A stretch of DNA of 42,501 nucleotides from Nitrospirales bacterium. Its GTDB lineage: Bacteria; Nitrospirota; Nitrospiria; Nitrospirales; UBA8639. The position numbers and the translations under genes were made by a program. The stretch is from NCBI GenBank assembly GCA_029261295.1, contig JAJDBP010000027.1, positions 1 to 42,501 of the forward strand, given 5' to 3'. Each line of letters opens with the position of its first letter. Position 1 is the first letter of the stretch. Positions 1-10,411 of the stretch are shown here, one piece after another. The notes under the pieces were generated by a model. It saw nothing but the letters and a program-made list of their open reading frames with translations. It was not told where the DNA came from and ran no database searches.

Positions 1-2
1 CG

Positions 3-128
3 TACATTAAAGAGAAGCATGCCACGATTCGTGACGAGGTCAAAAGCAAAAAGAAAATCGATGATGAATTTGGTGGGCAACTCAAGCAAATCATTACGGA
101 TTTTAAAAAAGCTAAAGGCTACGAATAA
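3..128 (+). CDS. atpA: ATP synthase F1 subunit alpha, C-terminal end (partial)
   Basis: Only the last 41 codons are inside the window, read in the frame that starts at base 3 and ends with TAA at 126-128. The lysine-rich tail ending in FKKAKGYE resembles the C-terminal helical bundle of F1 alpha subunits. Position supports the call: atpG follows after 24 bases, then atpD and atpC, which is the usual atpAGDC order. The alpha subunit alternates with beta in the catalytic head of the F1Fo ATP synthase on the cytoplasmic face of the membrane. The 5' part lies before the window, so nothing can be said about nucleotide-binding residues. Confidence 0.85.
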   Translation, partial: YIKEKHATIRDEVKSKKKIDDEFGGQLKQIITDFKKAKGYE

Positions 129-152
129 TACGCTCGAGAAGTCTGTGTAATT

Positions 153-2529
<2,377 letters not shown>

Positions 2530-2530
<1 letters not shown>

Positions 2531-2985
2531 TGGCTAATTCGGCATCTACCGTGTCAGCAGGGAAAATTCTTCTCGAGGTTGTCACCCCTGATCACCCGCT
2601 ATTGAGTCAGGAAGTTGATTATGTCTCGGCTCCCGGGAGCGAAGGTGATTTTGGTGTACTCCCTGGGCATTGTCATTTTCTGACAACTCTGCGTATTGGC
2701 GAATTGCAATACCGAGTGGGGGAACATACGGAACTCATGGCCGTGTTGTGGGGGTTTGCTGAAGTGACACCAACGAAAGTCACCATCCTGGCTGAGATTG
2801 CCGAAAAAGCTGAAGATATCGACGTCAGTCGTGCCGAAGACGCGGTTCAGAAAGCGGAAGAACGTTTAGAGCGAGGGGGCTTGCCTTCGGAAGTCGAGGA
2901 AGCCCGCGTGAGTTTAGAAAAAGCACGACTTCGGAAAAAGATTGCCGACCGTCACCGCCAACAAGGCGGAGGCAGACTTTCCTAA
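2530..2985 (+). CDS. atpC: ATP synthase F1 subunit epsilon
   Basis: Rotor subunit that joins gamma to the c-ring and can inhibit ATP hydrolysis. The protein has 151 residues, a little longer than the common 130-140. The N-terminal beta-sandwich is recognisable from EVVTPDHPLLSQEVDYVSAP and GDFGVLPGHCHFLTTL. The C-terminal half is a charged helical hairpin rich in Glu, Ala and Arg (about residues 90-145), the part that moves into the inhibitory up state in family members. The start ATG shares its first base with the atpD stop codon. It is the last atp gene; rluD follows after 33 bases. Confidence 0.95.
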
Positions 2986-3018
2986 CTTCGCAATATTTAC
3001 CTTTCCTCTCTACCCTCC

Positions 3019-3996
3019 ATGCCGCACGTCGAAACGCGGACGGAATTCATAGTTACTCCAGGTGAATCCCCCAAAAGGCTTGATCATTTTCTTGCCAATC
3101 GGGAACCCTACTATTCTCGAACAGCTCTCCAACGATTAATTGAAGAAGGGCACATCACGGTTGATGGCCAAACCGTGAAGCCCAGTCACAAAATCAAACC
3201 GGGTGACCGGATTGTCATGGTTGTGCCACGGCCTGAACCGCTGGATATTGAAGCTGAGCCCATTCCGCTTCACATTCTTCATGAAGATGATTCGCTTCTT
3301 GTCCTCAACAAACCTGCTGGTCTCGTGGTACATCCGGCCCCGGGACATTGGACCGGGACGATGGTGAATGCGTTATTACACCACATGCAAAGTGGAGAGG
3401 GGCATCTTTCTTCGATCGGTGGGAGAGAACGGCCAGGATTAGTTCATCGGTTGGACAAAGAAACCACCGGAGTCTTAGTTGTGGCCAAGACGGATCACGC
3501 TCATCGGCATTTGTCTGCGCAATTTAAAACCCATAGTATCAGCCGATTATATGAAGCCCTGGTGTGGGGATCGCCGAAAAAAGGGGAAGGCCGAATTGAA
3601 TTAGCCATCGGGAGAGATACCAAGGATCGAAAAACCTTTTCTGCGCGTACGACCAGACCCAAGGAATCATTGACGAGTTATAAGGTTATCAATCGATTTG
3701 GAAAACTTGCGGCTCATGTTGGCTTAACGCCTGGGACAGGCCGGACCCATCAACTGCGTGTACACCTCAAGGCTATTGAATGCCCAATTTTAGGTGATCA
3801 AACCTATGGAGGGAAAAAAGTGATGGAGGTTGGAGGCATCGATATCCCTCGGGTGATGCTTCATGCCAAAGTCCTGGGTTTCATACATCCAGAATCTGGG
3901 CAATCCCTTCGGTTTGAAGCCCCCCTGCCAGATGACATGACCAGAATTCGAAATGAACTAATAGGAGAAACTCTTGGTGAAAGAACCACCGAATGA
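3019..3996 (+). CDS. rluD: RluD-type 23S rRNA pseudouridine synthase
   Basis: Isomerises uridine to pseudouridine in structured RNA; in E. coli RluD acts on helix 69 of 23S rRNA. The 325 residues show an N-terminal S4 RNA-binding domain (about residues 16-75) and the RluA-type catalytic domain. The catalytic aspartate is D146 in HRLDKETTG, and GRTHQLRVHL follows near residue 240. The choice of RluD over RluC or RluA is from overall length and the S4 domain, so the exact target uridines are inferred. No clear Shine-Dalgarno precedes the ATG; the upstream bases are pyrimidine-rich. It follows atpC closely and may be read from the atp transcript. Confidence 0.88.
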   Translation: MPHVETRTEFIVTPGESPKRLDHFLANREPYYSRTALQRLIEEGHITVDGQTVKPSHKIKPGDRIVMVVPRPEPLDIEAEPIPLHILHEDDSLLVLNKPAGLVVHPAPGHWTGTMVNALLHHMQSGEGHLSSIGGRERPGLVHRLDKETTGVLVVAKTDHAHRHLSAQFKTHSISRLYEALVWGSPKKGEGRIELAIGRDTKDRKTFSARTTRPKESLTSYKVINRFGKLAAHVGLTPGTGRTHQLRVHLKAIECPILGDQTYGGKKVMEVGGIDIPRVMLHAKVLGFIHPESGQSLRFEAPLPDDMTRIRNELIGETLGERTTE

Positions 3997-4095
3997 ATGT
4001 TGAATAGTAGAAATAGTATGTTGGAAGGAATGAGGAAGGTTAAATCTTTAAAACCTCTTATATTCTATTTTGGGAAATTCCAAGACGATTAACCG

Positions 4096-4563
4096 TTATT
4101 GAATTCCCATTCCAGGACCGTAGAGCTGAATGAGGCGAAGCATGACTTTTCTTGTTGACTCGGTCGCCCATATTGGTGGAAATTCATCCAAAAAAAATCC
4201 GATTAATGACTGTTGTTTGGCACCTGTCATCGTATTAAAAATTGAATCATTTAGTATTCGAGAAGAGAAATCACTTAATCTTAATTGAGAAGATTGAGCG
4301 CTTAAGTCTTGGGTACCTTTTACCACCTCTAGACCGCCTAGCGTGATAAAAGCGTTCCTCTTGGCTTCGTCAATGATAAGAGCACCCAGATTAGATTTTT
4401 CAGGGATAATTATCCCCGACATGGGCGCATTATTCCCTGACGGCAATGCGAGGGCCAAAGAAGAAAGAAAAAAAATTGTGAGAGACCATAGGCCTACCAA
4501 AAAAATAGTTTTGAATAAGTAAACTCTACAAAGGATTTTTCGGAAGGGCAAATGGAATTTCAT
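4096..4563 (-). CDS. Exported hypothetical protein
   Basis: No family recognised. The 155 residues begin with a long basic n-region and a hydrophobic stretch (about residues 17-38), ending in an ALA-type site near residue 39, so it is probably secreted to the periplasm by Sec. The remaining 115 residues carry alternating hydrophobic and polar segments and no cysteines, with no catalytic motif that I can name. It stands alone: rluD converges from the left and the gene on the right is divergent with a 350-base gap. Coding status rests on the credible signal peptide and an uninterrupted frame. Confidence 0.6.
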   Translation of the reverse strand: MKFHLPFRKILCRVYLFKTIFLVGLWSLTIFFLSSLALALPSGNNAPMSGIIIPEKSNLGALIIDEAKRNAFITLGGLEVVKGTQDLSAQSSQLRLSDFSSRILNDSIFNTMTGAKQQSLIGFFLDEFPPIWATESTRKVMLRLIQLYGPGMGIQ

Positions 4564-4917
4564 AGAATCCTTTTGGAATTATTTGGTTTATTCGCCAAAA
4601 TAGAATAAATTATTCTTGAAACCTTAAAATTCAGCAATTAATATGCCTTAATCCTCTAATACTGGAGGAAGATCAGTAGGTTCGGTATATTGAAATGATT
4701 TTCAATAGGTTACGCGGAAATGAAGCTCGCCAATCTGCTTCAATTCTGAGGATAAGGAAAAAAGTCCTGTAGGACTAGGCCTTCAAATACCATCTTTCTT
4801 ATTCACATATTTAGGAAAATCCCTACACTTATTTTGAAGTGGGTTTAAATACTGTAGTAAGGTTTGTAATTCGGAATCTTGACAATTTCCTGTGAATTTA
4901 GAGTAGATTTGATCACG
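4564..4917. other. AT-rich divergent intergenic region with a short palindrome
   Basis: No gene is supported in this gap between two divergently transcribed orphans. It should hold the promoters of both. A perfect 6-bp inverted repeat AGTCCT-GT-AGGACT sits at 4763-4776 and could be an operator or a coincidence. On the plus strand a perfect TTGACA occurs at 4879-4884, but the best -10-like hexamers (TAGAGT at 4899, TAGATT at 4904) have poor spacing, so I do not call a promoter. Confidence 0.4.
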
Positions 4918-5358
4918 ATGAATACTGATCCTAAACCAGATCCGGGCCAAGTAGTGGATACCTTAGGCGAGTTGATCTCGAGCCTGAGTGCTTTTGCCTC
5001 AAAAATACCAGCTGCATCTAGGATGTCTTTGCCTGGCGGGGTCAAGCCTGCTGAAGAAGCGGTTGAAGCGTATGAGAATATTGTTTACCGTTTTCGTGAA
5101 CGTGCTGGGAGCACTTATAAACCCCTTCCACCTCTGTTTGTGGAATCGCTCGAAGCTTTTGAGGCTGGGAAAGTGTTTGACGCTGTCCCCCCGCTATTGC
5201 AATGTGTGGAACAGCTCGTTGAACTTCATAACCAAGACACGATCAAATTCACCCCTCAACAGCAACAACGAATGCGGGAGTATCACCGTCGTTTAGAAAA
5301 AATTGTCCCAGAAGCTACGCAATCAGAAGTAGATCTGCCCACGCCAGATTCGTATTAG
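4918..5358 (+). CDS. Hypothetical soluble protein
   Basis: No family recognised. With the ATG at 4918 the protein has 146 residues; a TTG 13 codons upstream also keeps the frame open, but the TTG belongs to a TTGACA hexamer that looks more like promoter sequence. The protein is predicted soluble and mostly helical. Residues about 65-120 (YENIVYRFRERAG, then SLEAFEAGKVFDAVPPLLQ) look like a helical repeat or four-helix bundle, with a Gln/Arg-rich segment following. There is no signal peptide and no membrane segment. It converges on the STAS gene, with a 9-bp inverted repeat between them. Confidence 0.6.
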   Translation: MNTDPKPDPGQVVDTLGELISSLSAFASKIPAASRMSLPGGVKPAEEAVEAYENIVYRFRERAGSTYKPLPPLFVESLEAFEAGKVFDAVPPLLQCVEQLVELHNQDTIKFTPQQQQRMREYHRRLEKIVPEATQSEVDLPTPDSY

Positions 5359-5419
5359 TATTTTCTTGCAAAAACCAAAGAATTCAATCTTCTTCAGAGT
5401 AAGGTTGTAGATAACGGGG

Positions 5420-5451
5420 AAGAAACCTAAGGGATTAATTCCAGGTTTCTT
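5420..5451. terminator. Inverted repeat between convergent genes
   Basis: AAGAAACCT at 5420-5428 pairs perfectly with AGGTTTCTT at 5443-5451 around a 14-base loop. It lies between two convergent genes and its loop contains the stop codon of the minus-strand STAS gene. No clear run of T follows on either strand, so a bidirectional terminator is only one reading. Confidence 0.35.
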
Positions 5452-5746
5452 GGGGAAGATTTTCAAGGTTTGCACTAGAAATCAGGCGGGATTCTAACGA
5501 TGGGGGAGTGTTCAATGCTCTCCATGTTCCCCCTTTTTCTTGTATCCCTTGGCCAATTAGAGCGAGGTAACGAGACCCTTGTTCATCCATCAATGAAACC
5601 CCACTCAGATCGAAAAGAAAGGTGGTAAATCCTAAGTGGTGCGACCGAAGAACTGAAAGGCTCAATTCTTTGACTGCGCTCTGATGGAATGGTCCAGACA
5701 TATGGAACACGATGGTATCTGGAGATAGCTGCTCAGATTGAATCAT
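5435..5746 (-). CDS. STAS-domain protein (anti-sigma-factor-antagonist-like)
   Basis: A stand-alone STAS domain of 103 residues, the length of SpoIIAA/RsbV-type proteins. The core pattern fits: an early strand (TIVFHMSGPF, residues 11-20), the central strand FLFDLSGVSLMD (43-54), then a helix. In SpoIIAA and RsbV the Asp of this motif is followed by the serine that partner kinases phosphorylate (DSxG). Here the motif reads D54-E55-Q56-G57, so the phosphorylatable serine is replaced by glutamate. Either the protein is not switched by phosphorylation or it belongs to a STAS group with another role. No anti-sigma kinase or phosphatase gene is adjacent. Confidence 0.72.
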   Translation of the reverse strand: MIQSEQLSPDTIVFHMSGPFHQSAVKELSLSVLRSHHLGFTTFLFDLSGVSLMDEQGSRYLALIGQGIQEKGGTWRALNTPPSLESRLISSANLENLPQETWN

Positions 5747-5821
5747 ATGACCTCTTCCTTTTTGAATAGGGAAGTATTCTCGTTTCCATGTAAGGATTTA
5801 ACCCCAAAAACGCGTTCTCTG

Positions 5822-5859
5822 CCATTACCCAGATGGGGGGCTTTTCCCCCCCTCAATGG
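5822..5859. repeat. Nested inverted repeat / hairpin
   Basis: GGGGGG at 5835-5840 pairs with CCCCCC at 5846-5851 around a short pyrimidine loop, and the outer arms CCATT (5822-5826) and AATGG (5855-5859) also pair. It lies upstream of the STAS gene and of tRNA-Arg. No T-tract follows, so it may be a structural or regulatory hairpin rather than a terminator. Confidence 0.4.
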
Positions 5860-5971
5860 ATAGTAAATGGCAGTAAAGGAAAAACGGTGGAAGAAATATT
5901 TTCTGAAAGAGGCAGGACGGGTCTAAAGAGTCAGCTATGGGGAAAAGAGAAAGTCCTGAATTGTCTGAAAG

Positions 5972-6001
5972 TTGACGGGTCTTTCGATTGACCGGTATAA
6001 C
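5972..6001 (+). promoter_or_regulatory. Sigma-70-type promoter for tRNA-Arg
   Basis: TTGACG at 5972-5977 and TATAAC at 5996-6001 each match the consensus at five of six bases, with an 18-base spacer. Transcription would begin near 6008, about 45 bases before the tRNA. A perfect 7-bp palindrome (CGGGAAT at 6001-6007, ATTCCCG at 6013-6019) overlaps the predicted start point. Confidence 0.65.
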
Positions 6002-6052
6002 GGGAATCGGCCATTCCCGATATTAATGAAATATCTTTTATGAAAACTTCGT

Positions 6053-6129
6053 GCGCCCGTAGCTCAATTGGATAGAGTATTGGACTTCGAATCCAAGGGT
6101 TACAGGTTCGATTCCTGTCGGGCGCACCA
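6053..6129 (+). tRNA. tRNA-Arg (anticodon UCG)
   Basis: A complete 77-base cloverleaf with encoded CCA. The acceptor stem GCGCCCG pairs with CGGGCGC. The D arm is GCTC/GAGT, and the anticodon stem TTGGA/TCCAA encloses the loop CTTCGAA, giving anticodon TCG, which reads CGA arginine codons. The T arm CAGG-TTCGATT-CCTG is canonical. A good promoter lies about 50 bases upstream, so it appears to be a single-gene transcript. Confidence 0.97.
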
Positions 6130-6454
6130 AATGCCAATTCTCCATTAATTATGATTTCCTGCCATCCTTTGGTCCCAGATTTTCGCGAGTTTTATCAGAC
6201 CTCTCATTCCTAAACGACCGGACAGTAAGAAGAGCACTAATCTTGTGAGCACCATTCACGCTAATTGTTATGAAAGAGAGGAATATTTCTTCTTCTTCAT
6301 GTTGAATTTAGAAAGGGTTGGGAGGCGGCTTTTGGTGAGGAGGGTAAAAAGGAAGTGGAAAGGCTTAGGACCAGACCCTTACAAGAAAGGAAAGAGGTTC
6401 AAATCTAGTTATTGAAACTTTCGGCTTCATTAATCGTTTTATGGAACCTAGGTT
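6130..6454. other. Intergenic gap without recognised features
   Basis: This 325-base stretch lies between tRNA-Arg and the 3' end of the convergent outer-membrane barrel gene. I see no credible reading frame, RNA gene, long repeat or classic terminator on either strand. The second half is purine-rich on the plus strand. Confidence 0.4.
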
Positions 6455-7102
6455 TTAGAAATGAAATGTCAGGCCTCCAAAAAGTCCATGGGAAGAATAA
6501 TTGGCTTCAAATAAGGAATCCTTAAATTTAAATTTGGTGTAGTTGTATTTATATTCCGTAAACAAGGCGACGTTTTCATTGAGATAAAATCGTACCCCAC
6601 CTAAGATATTCGCTCCAGGGGAAATGTCGTTATCCGATCCAGTGGAATCTGATATGCGGGCCCAAAATGCCCCAATTCCTATTCCCGCATAGGGTTCAAT
6701 ATAGTAGCCGGGAAAGCGCAACATGAGGTTCACCGCCGGAGTAATAATTCTTAGGTGGCTACCAGCTAAGTTTCCCAATGGAGAAGAGCTACTCCCAAAT
6801 CCGGCTGTAACATCTTGCTGTTTTATGTGGGGATTGGCTGTAAACACTTCAAACTCTAATCCAAGCCAATCCATATAACCCGGGAAGAAATATCCGGCTT
6901 TTACTCCATACCCCAGGGCATTTTCGAGATCCAAATCACTTAATGAAATGCCCTTCGCGCTGCCGATCCCTTCAACATTTTTTAAGTCATTCGGTTTGAC
7001 AAAGCCAGCTTGCCCGCCCACATACCATTCTGCACAAGCGTTTGTACCCGTCAATAAGAATATTCCTACAATTATGGTGAGTGCAACACAGGTCTTTTTC
7101 AT
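6455..7102 (-). CDS. Outer-membrane beta-barrel protein
   Basis: The 215-residue product begins with a clear Sec signal peptide (MKKTCVALTIIVGIFLL, predicted cleavage after ACA near residue 24). The mature protein shows the alternating pattern and aromatic girdle of a small beta-barrel: WYVGGQAGFV at the first strand, GVKAGYFFPG, YIEPYAGIGIG, ALFTEYKYNYTKFKF and a final strand GLFGGLTFHF with a C-terminal Phe, the usual signal for BAM-dependent insertion. This resembles the OmpA-N/OmpW-like eight-stranded barrels. Its role (structural, small solute or adhesion) cannot be read from sequence. It is divergent from the next gene across 124 bases that should hold both promoters. Confidence 0.82.
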   Translation of the reverse strand: MKKTCVALTIIVGIFLLTGTNACAEWYVGGQAGFVKPNDLKNVEGIGSAKGISLSDLDLENALGYGVKAGYFFPGYMDWLGLEFEVFTANPHIKQQDVTAGFGSSSSPLGNLAGSHLRIITPAVNLMLRFPGYYIEPYAGIGIGAFWARISDSTGSDNDISPGANILGGVRFYLNENVALFTEYKYNYTKFKFKDSLFEANYSSHGLFGGLTFHF

Positions 7103-7226
7103 AAATAAAACTCCTATTGAAAAATCTCAAGATACCTTTATGATTTATCATTCATTATCGGGTAAACTGGTTAATCCTTTAGAGTTGCTTGAGTTTTCTA
7201 ACGCCGGTATATCAAGGAGGGTTTAG

Positions 7227-8012
7227 ATGGCTACTCGTGCTTTGTTCTCTCTCTTTGTCATTTTCATTGTCTTACCTCATGTTGTAGAGGCCAAAGTACT
7301 AAGTAAGGTGGTGCCTTATACTTATGCCGAAACCGCTTTCGAAGCATATATGGCTTGGGATGATTCTATTAAAGGGAAAAGGCCTGGGATTTTAGTAGTT
7401 CACGAGTGGTGGGGATTAAATGAATACGCTCGATCTCGTGCTGAGCAGCTCGCTGCATTGGGATATGTGGCACTGGCGGTAGATATGTACGGAAAAGGGA
7501 AAGTCACAACCCACCCTGAAAAAGCAGGTGAATGGGCAAAACTGACGACCGGAAATATTGATGAGTGGTTTGGACGAGCCAATCAAGGTTTGAAACTGTT
7601 ACAAGCAGATCCATATGTTGATCCAACGCGTTTAGGGGCCATTGGCTATTGCTTTGGTGGTGCCACGGTCATGCAGTTAGTGTACGGGGGCGCACCGGTT
7701 AAGGGTGTGGTTAGTTTTCATGGATCGCTTCCTTTACCCCAGGATTCCCAGCCCATTCACAATTCTTCCAAAGTCTTCATTGCCCACGGGGCTGCTGATC
7801 CGTTTCTTAAACCCGATCACATCCAACAGTTTAAGGACGTTCTTGAGAAAGCTGAGATTGATTGGCAAATGGTAATGTACGGAGGGGCCCAACACAGCTT
7901 TTCCAATCCCTCCGCAAGCCAATATGGTATGAATGGGGTGCAGTATCAGAAAGAAGCCGATCAACGATCTTGGATTCACATGCAACAATTTTTTGACGAA
8001 CTCTTTCAGTAA
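7227..8012 (+). CDS. Exported dienelactone-hydrolase-family protein
   Basis: Alpha/beta hydrolase of the dienelactone hydrolase family, 261 residues. The catalytic triad is visible: C142 in GYCFGG (the cysteine nucleophile of this family), D191 in HGAADPF and H223 in GGAQHSF. The VVHEWWGLN segment near residue 55 is the usual second-strand motif. An N-terminal hydrophobic stretch (FSLFVIFIVLPHVVEA, residues 8-23) indicates export, which differs from the cytosolic DLH of chloroaromatic degradation. There is no aromatic pathway nearby, so the substrate is unknown and a general carboxylic ester or lactone hydrolase is more likely. AAGGAGGG before the ATG fixes the start. Confidence 0.87.
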   Translation: MATRALFSLFVIFIVLPHVVEAKVLSKVVPYTYAETAFEAYMAWDDSIKGKRPGILVVHEWWGLNEYARSRAEQLAALGYVALAVDMYGKGKVTTHPEKAGEWAKLTTGNIDEWFGRANQGLKLLQADPYVDPTRLGAIGYCFGGATVMQLVYGGAPVKGVVSFHGSLPLPQDSQPIHNSSKVFIAHGAADPFLKPDHIQQFKDVLEKAEIDWQMVMYGGAQHSFSNPSASQYGMNGVQYQKEADQRSWIHMQQFFDELFQ

Positions 8013-8121
8013 ACAATGGTCGAAAATGTATTTCTCCCTAAGGATACAGTTTGCCTGCTGAGACGACACATTCCACCGGAAGACATCTTATTTTGTTTCT
8101 GACTTTTTGCTGGGTTTTGCC

Positions 8122-9969
8122 TTGAAATCAATTTTAGGGATCTCCGCCTATTATCACGATAGTGCGGCCTGTCTCGTGCAGGATGGTCAGATTGTGGCGG
8201 CGGCACAAGAAGAGCGCTTTACCCGGAAGAAACATGATGCCGGGTTTCCTGCTCATGCGGTGGAGTATTGTTTAACGCAGGGAGAGGTCGCCCTGAGCGA
8301 GGTGGATTACCTGGTCTTTTATGACAAACCCCTGATTAAATTTGAACGCCTGTTAGAAACCTACCTGTCATATGCCCCGCAAGGGATCCGGTCCTTTCTG
8401 ACGGCCATCCCCGTTTGGATTAAAGAAAAACTGTTTCTCCGTAATTTGCTCGACAAGGCTTTTCGGAAAGTAGGGAGTCTTGATAAAACGGATGCCCTCC
8501 CTCCGCTTCTCTTTGGAGAACATCATGAATCCCATGCGGCGGCGGCATTTTTCCCCTCCCCGTTTCAAGAAGCCGTCGTGCTTTGCATGGATGGTGTCGG
8601 AGAATGGGCCACGACCTCGGCGTGGGTCGGCCGAGATAACCGGCTGATCCCCTTATGGGAAATTCCGTTTCCCCATTCGATAGGGCTACTCTATTCGGCG
8701 TTTACCTACTACACCGGATTCAAAGTGAATTCAGGGGAATACAAAGTTATGGGGTTGGCGCCGTATGGTAAACCCACCTATGTCAAAACGATCTTGGAGC
8801 ATCTGGTAGATGTGAAGCCCGATGGCACCTTCCGGCTGAATATGGAATATTTTGCGTATTGTACGGGCCTGCGCATGACCAATGATAAGTTTGATGCGTT
8901 ATTTGGGGCACCCCCTCGCGAATCGGAGAGTGAACTCACACAACGAGAAATGGATCTGGCCAGATCCATTCAAGAAGTGACGGAGATTGTCATGCTTCGG
9001 TTGGCCAACAGTCTTCAGAAGGAAACGGGCATCAAGAATCTTTGTCTTTCAGGGGGTGTTGCACTCAACTGTGTGGGGAACGGCCGCGTGTTGCGCGAAG
9101 GCCCATTTGAAAAACTCTGGATCCAGCCGGCCGCTGGCGATGCTGGTAGCGCGTTGGGGGCAGCGTTAACCGTCCATCATCACTATCTTGATCAGCCTCG
9201 GCATCCTGGGGGTTCCCAGGATGCCATGCACGGGAGCTATCTCGGACCTTCATTTACGAATGAGGAAATAGAGCAGACCTTGCACCAACTCGAGGCCAGC
9301 TATGAGCGTCTGGATGATGCCGTCCTCTGTGATCGGGTCGCGGGGCATTTGGCGGAGGAGAAAGTGATTGGCTGGTTGCAAGGGCGGATGGAGTTTGGGC
9401 CACGGTCCTTGGGTGGACGGAGTATTCTGGGTGATCCACGCAGTGAGAAGATGCAATCCGTTATGAATTTGAAAATCAAATATCGAGAATCCTTTCGGCC
9501 TTTCGCGCCATCCGTGCTGCGCGAACGAGTCTCGGACTATTTCGACTTGGACACTGACAGTCCCTATATGCTGTTGGTTGCCCCAGTGGCGGCACATCGA
9601 CGAGTGGCCCTTCAGGCTGATCAGGAAAACCTCTTTGGGATCGACCTTCTGAATGTCCCCAAGTCCGATATTCCGGCCGTGACCCACGTGGATTATTCCG
9701 CCAGGGTGCAAACCGTGACGGCTTCGTCGAATCTCCGGTATTACAAATTATTACAAGCGTTTGAAGAAAAAACCGGGTGTGGGGTGCTCATCAATACCTC
9801 GTTCAATGTGCGGGGTGAGCCGATCGTGCATACCCCGGAAGATGCCTTTCGCTGTTTCATGCGGACCGAAATGGACGTGTTGGTCTTAGAAAATTGTGTG
9901 TTACTCAAGGAACACCAGAAACCCGTTCCCAAGGATACTGAGTGGATGAAGGAATTTGAACTCGATTAA
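8122..9969 (+). CDS. Carbamoyltransferase (NodU/TobZ/CmcH family)
   Basis: Transfers the carbamoyl group of carbamoyl phosphate to a hydroxyl, probably on a sugar or secondary metabolite, by way of carbamoyl-adenylate in studied members. With TTG 8122 the protein has 615 residues and starts MKSILGISAYYHDSAACLV, the canonical N-terminus; an upstream TTG at 8107 is less likely. Landmarks are HHESHAAAAFFPSPF, DGVGEW, VMGLAPYGKP, LSGGVALNCVGN (Kae1/TsaD-like ATP-binding core), then EFGPRSLGGRSIL and NTSFNVRGEPIV in the C-terminal domain. It is followed by SxtJ-like and DUF5989 genes, a combination seen around polysaccharide and natural-product carbamoylation. Sampled 60-base blocks at 8161 and 9361 are 60% G+C, above the neighbours. 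Confidence 0.92.
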   Translation: MKSILGISAYYHDSAACLVQDGQIVAAAQEERFTRKKHDAGFPAHAVEYCLTQGEVALSEVDYLVFYDKPLIKFERLLETYLSYAPQGIRSFLTAIPVWIKEKLFLRNLLDKAFRKVGSLDKTDALPPLLFGEHHESHAAAAFFPSPFQEAVVLCMDGVGEWATTSAWVGRDNRLIPLWEIPFPHSIGLLYSAFTYYTGFKVNSGEYKVMGLAPYGKPTYVKTILEHLVDVKPDGTFRLNMEYFAYCTGLRMTNDKFDALFGAPPRESESELTQREMDLARSIQEVTEIVMLRLANSLQKETGIKNLCLSGGVALNCVGNGRVLREGPFEKLWIQPAAGDAGSALGAALTVHHHYLDQPRHPGGSQDAMHGSYLGPSFTNEEIEQTLHQLEASYERLDDAVLCDRVAGHLAEEKVIGWLQGRMEFGPRSLGGRSILGDPRSEKMQSVMNLKIKYRESFRPFAPSVLRERVSDYFDLDTDSPYMLLVAPVAAHRRVALQADQENLFGIDLLNVPKSDIPAVTHVDYSARVQTVTASSNLRYYKLLQAFEEKTGCGVLINTSFNVRGEPIVHTPEDAFRCFMRTEMDVLVLENCVLLKEHQKPVPKDTEWMKEFELD

Positions 9970-9986
9970 CCCAGGATGATGACGGT

Positions 9987-10397
9987 ATGACTTCACAGAC
10001 ATCAGAGACACTCGTCCCACTCAAACAACTCCGGCAATTTGGCTGGCTCATGGGTGGGGTATTTGCGATCGTCACCTTTTGGCCGTTGGTCTTTCGCGGT
10101 GAAGGCATCAGGATATGGGCCTGCGTCATCGCAGGAATATTTGGCGTCTTGGGCATGGTGTTCCCCAGTGGGTTGAAACCGGTCTATCGGGCTTGGATGA
10201 TCTTCGGAGAAAAAATAGGGTGGCTCAATTCCCGCATTCTATTAGGACTAGTTTTTTATGGGCTCCTGACGCCCATCTCCTTCATCATGGTGTTGCTAGG
10301 AAAACGACCACTTCAGTTACGATTTGATCCTCAGGCGGAAAGTTATCGGGTGCCCAAGGAGCCCCGTGCAGCGGATCATGTCCTCAAAGCCTTTTGA
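9987..10397 (+). CDS. SxtJ-like membrane protein
   Basis: A 136-residue integral membrane protein resembling the SxtJ family, named from the saxitoxin cluster where such a gene lies beside a carbamoyltransferase. Four hydrophobic segments can be seen, at about residues 20-35, 40-58, 66-78 and 84-102, and the C-terminal tail (PLQLRFDPQAESYRVPKEP) is polar with conserved-looking WxP-type spacing. The gene starts 17 bases after the carbamoyltransferase stop and ends 14 bases before the DUF5989 gene, so the three form one operon. Its biochemical role is not established; anchoring the soluble transferase or its lipid-linked substrate at the membrane is my inference. Confidence 0.8.
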   Translation: MTSQTSETLVPLKQLRQFGWLMGGVFAIVTFWPLVFRGEGIRIWACVIAGIFGVLGMVFPSGLKPVYRAWMIFGEKIGWLNSRILLGLVFYGLLTPISFIMVLLGKRPLQLRFDPQAESYRVPKEPRAADHVLKAF

Positions 10398-10411
10398 AGG
10401 AGGAGCGAGAG

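Noticed and set aside
4879-4909. TTGACA with TAGATT as promoter for the orphan at 4918
   Set aside because: The 19-base spacer and a -10 match of four in six are too poor to support a promoter call; leaderless transcription would have to be assumed.
5931-6137. Minus-strand open frame of 68 codons
   Set aside because: It is the antisense of tRNA-Arg. The GAPDRNRTCNPWIRS type peptide is a well-known false translation of tRNA genes.
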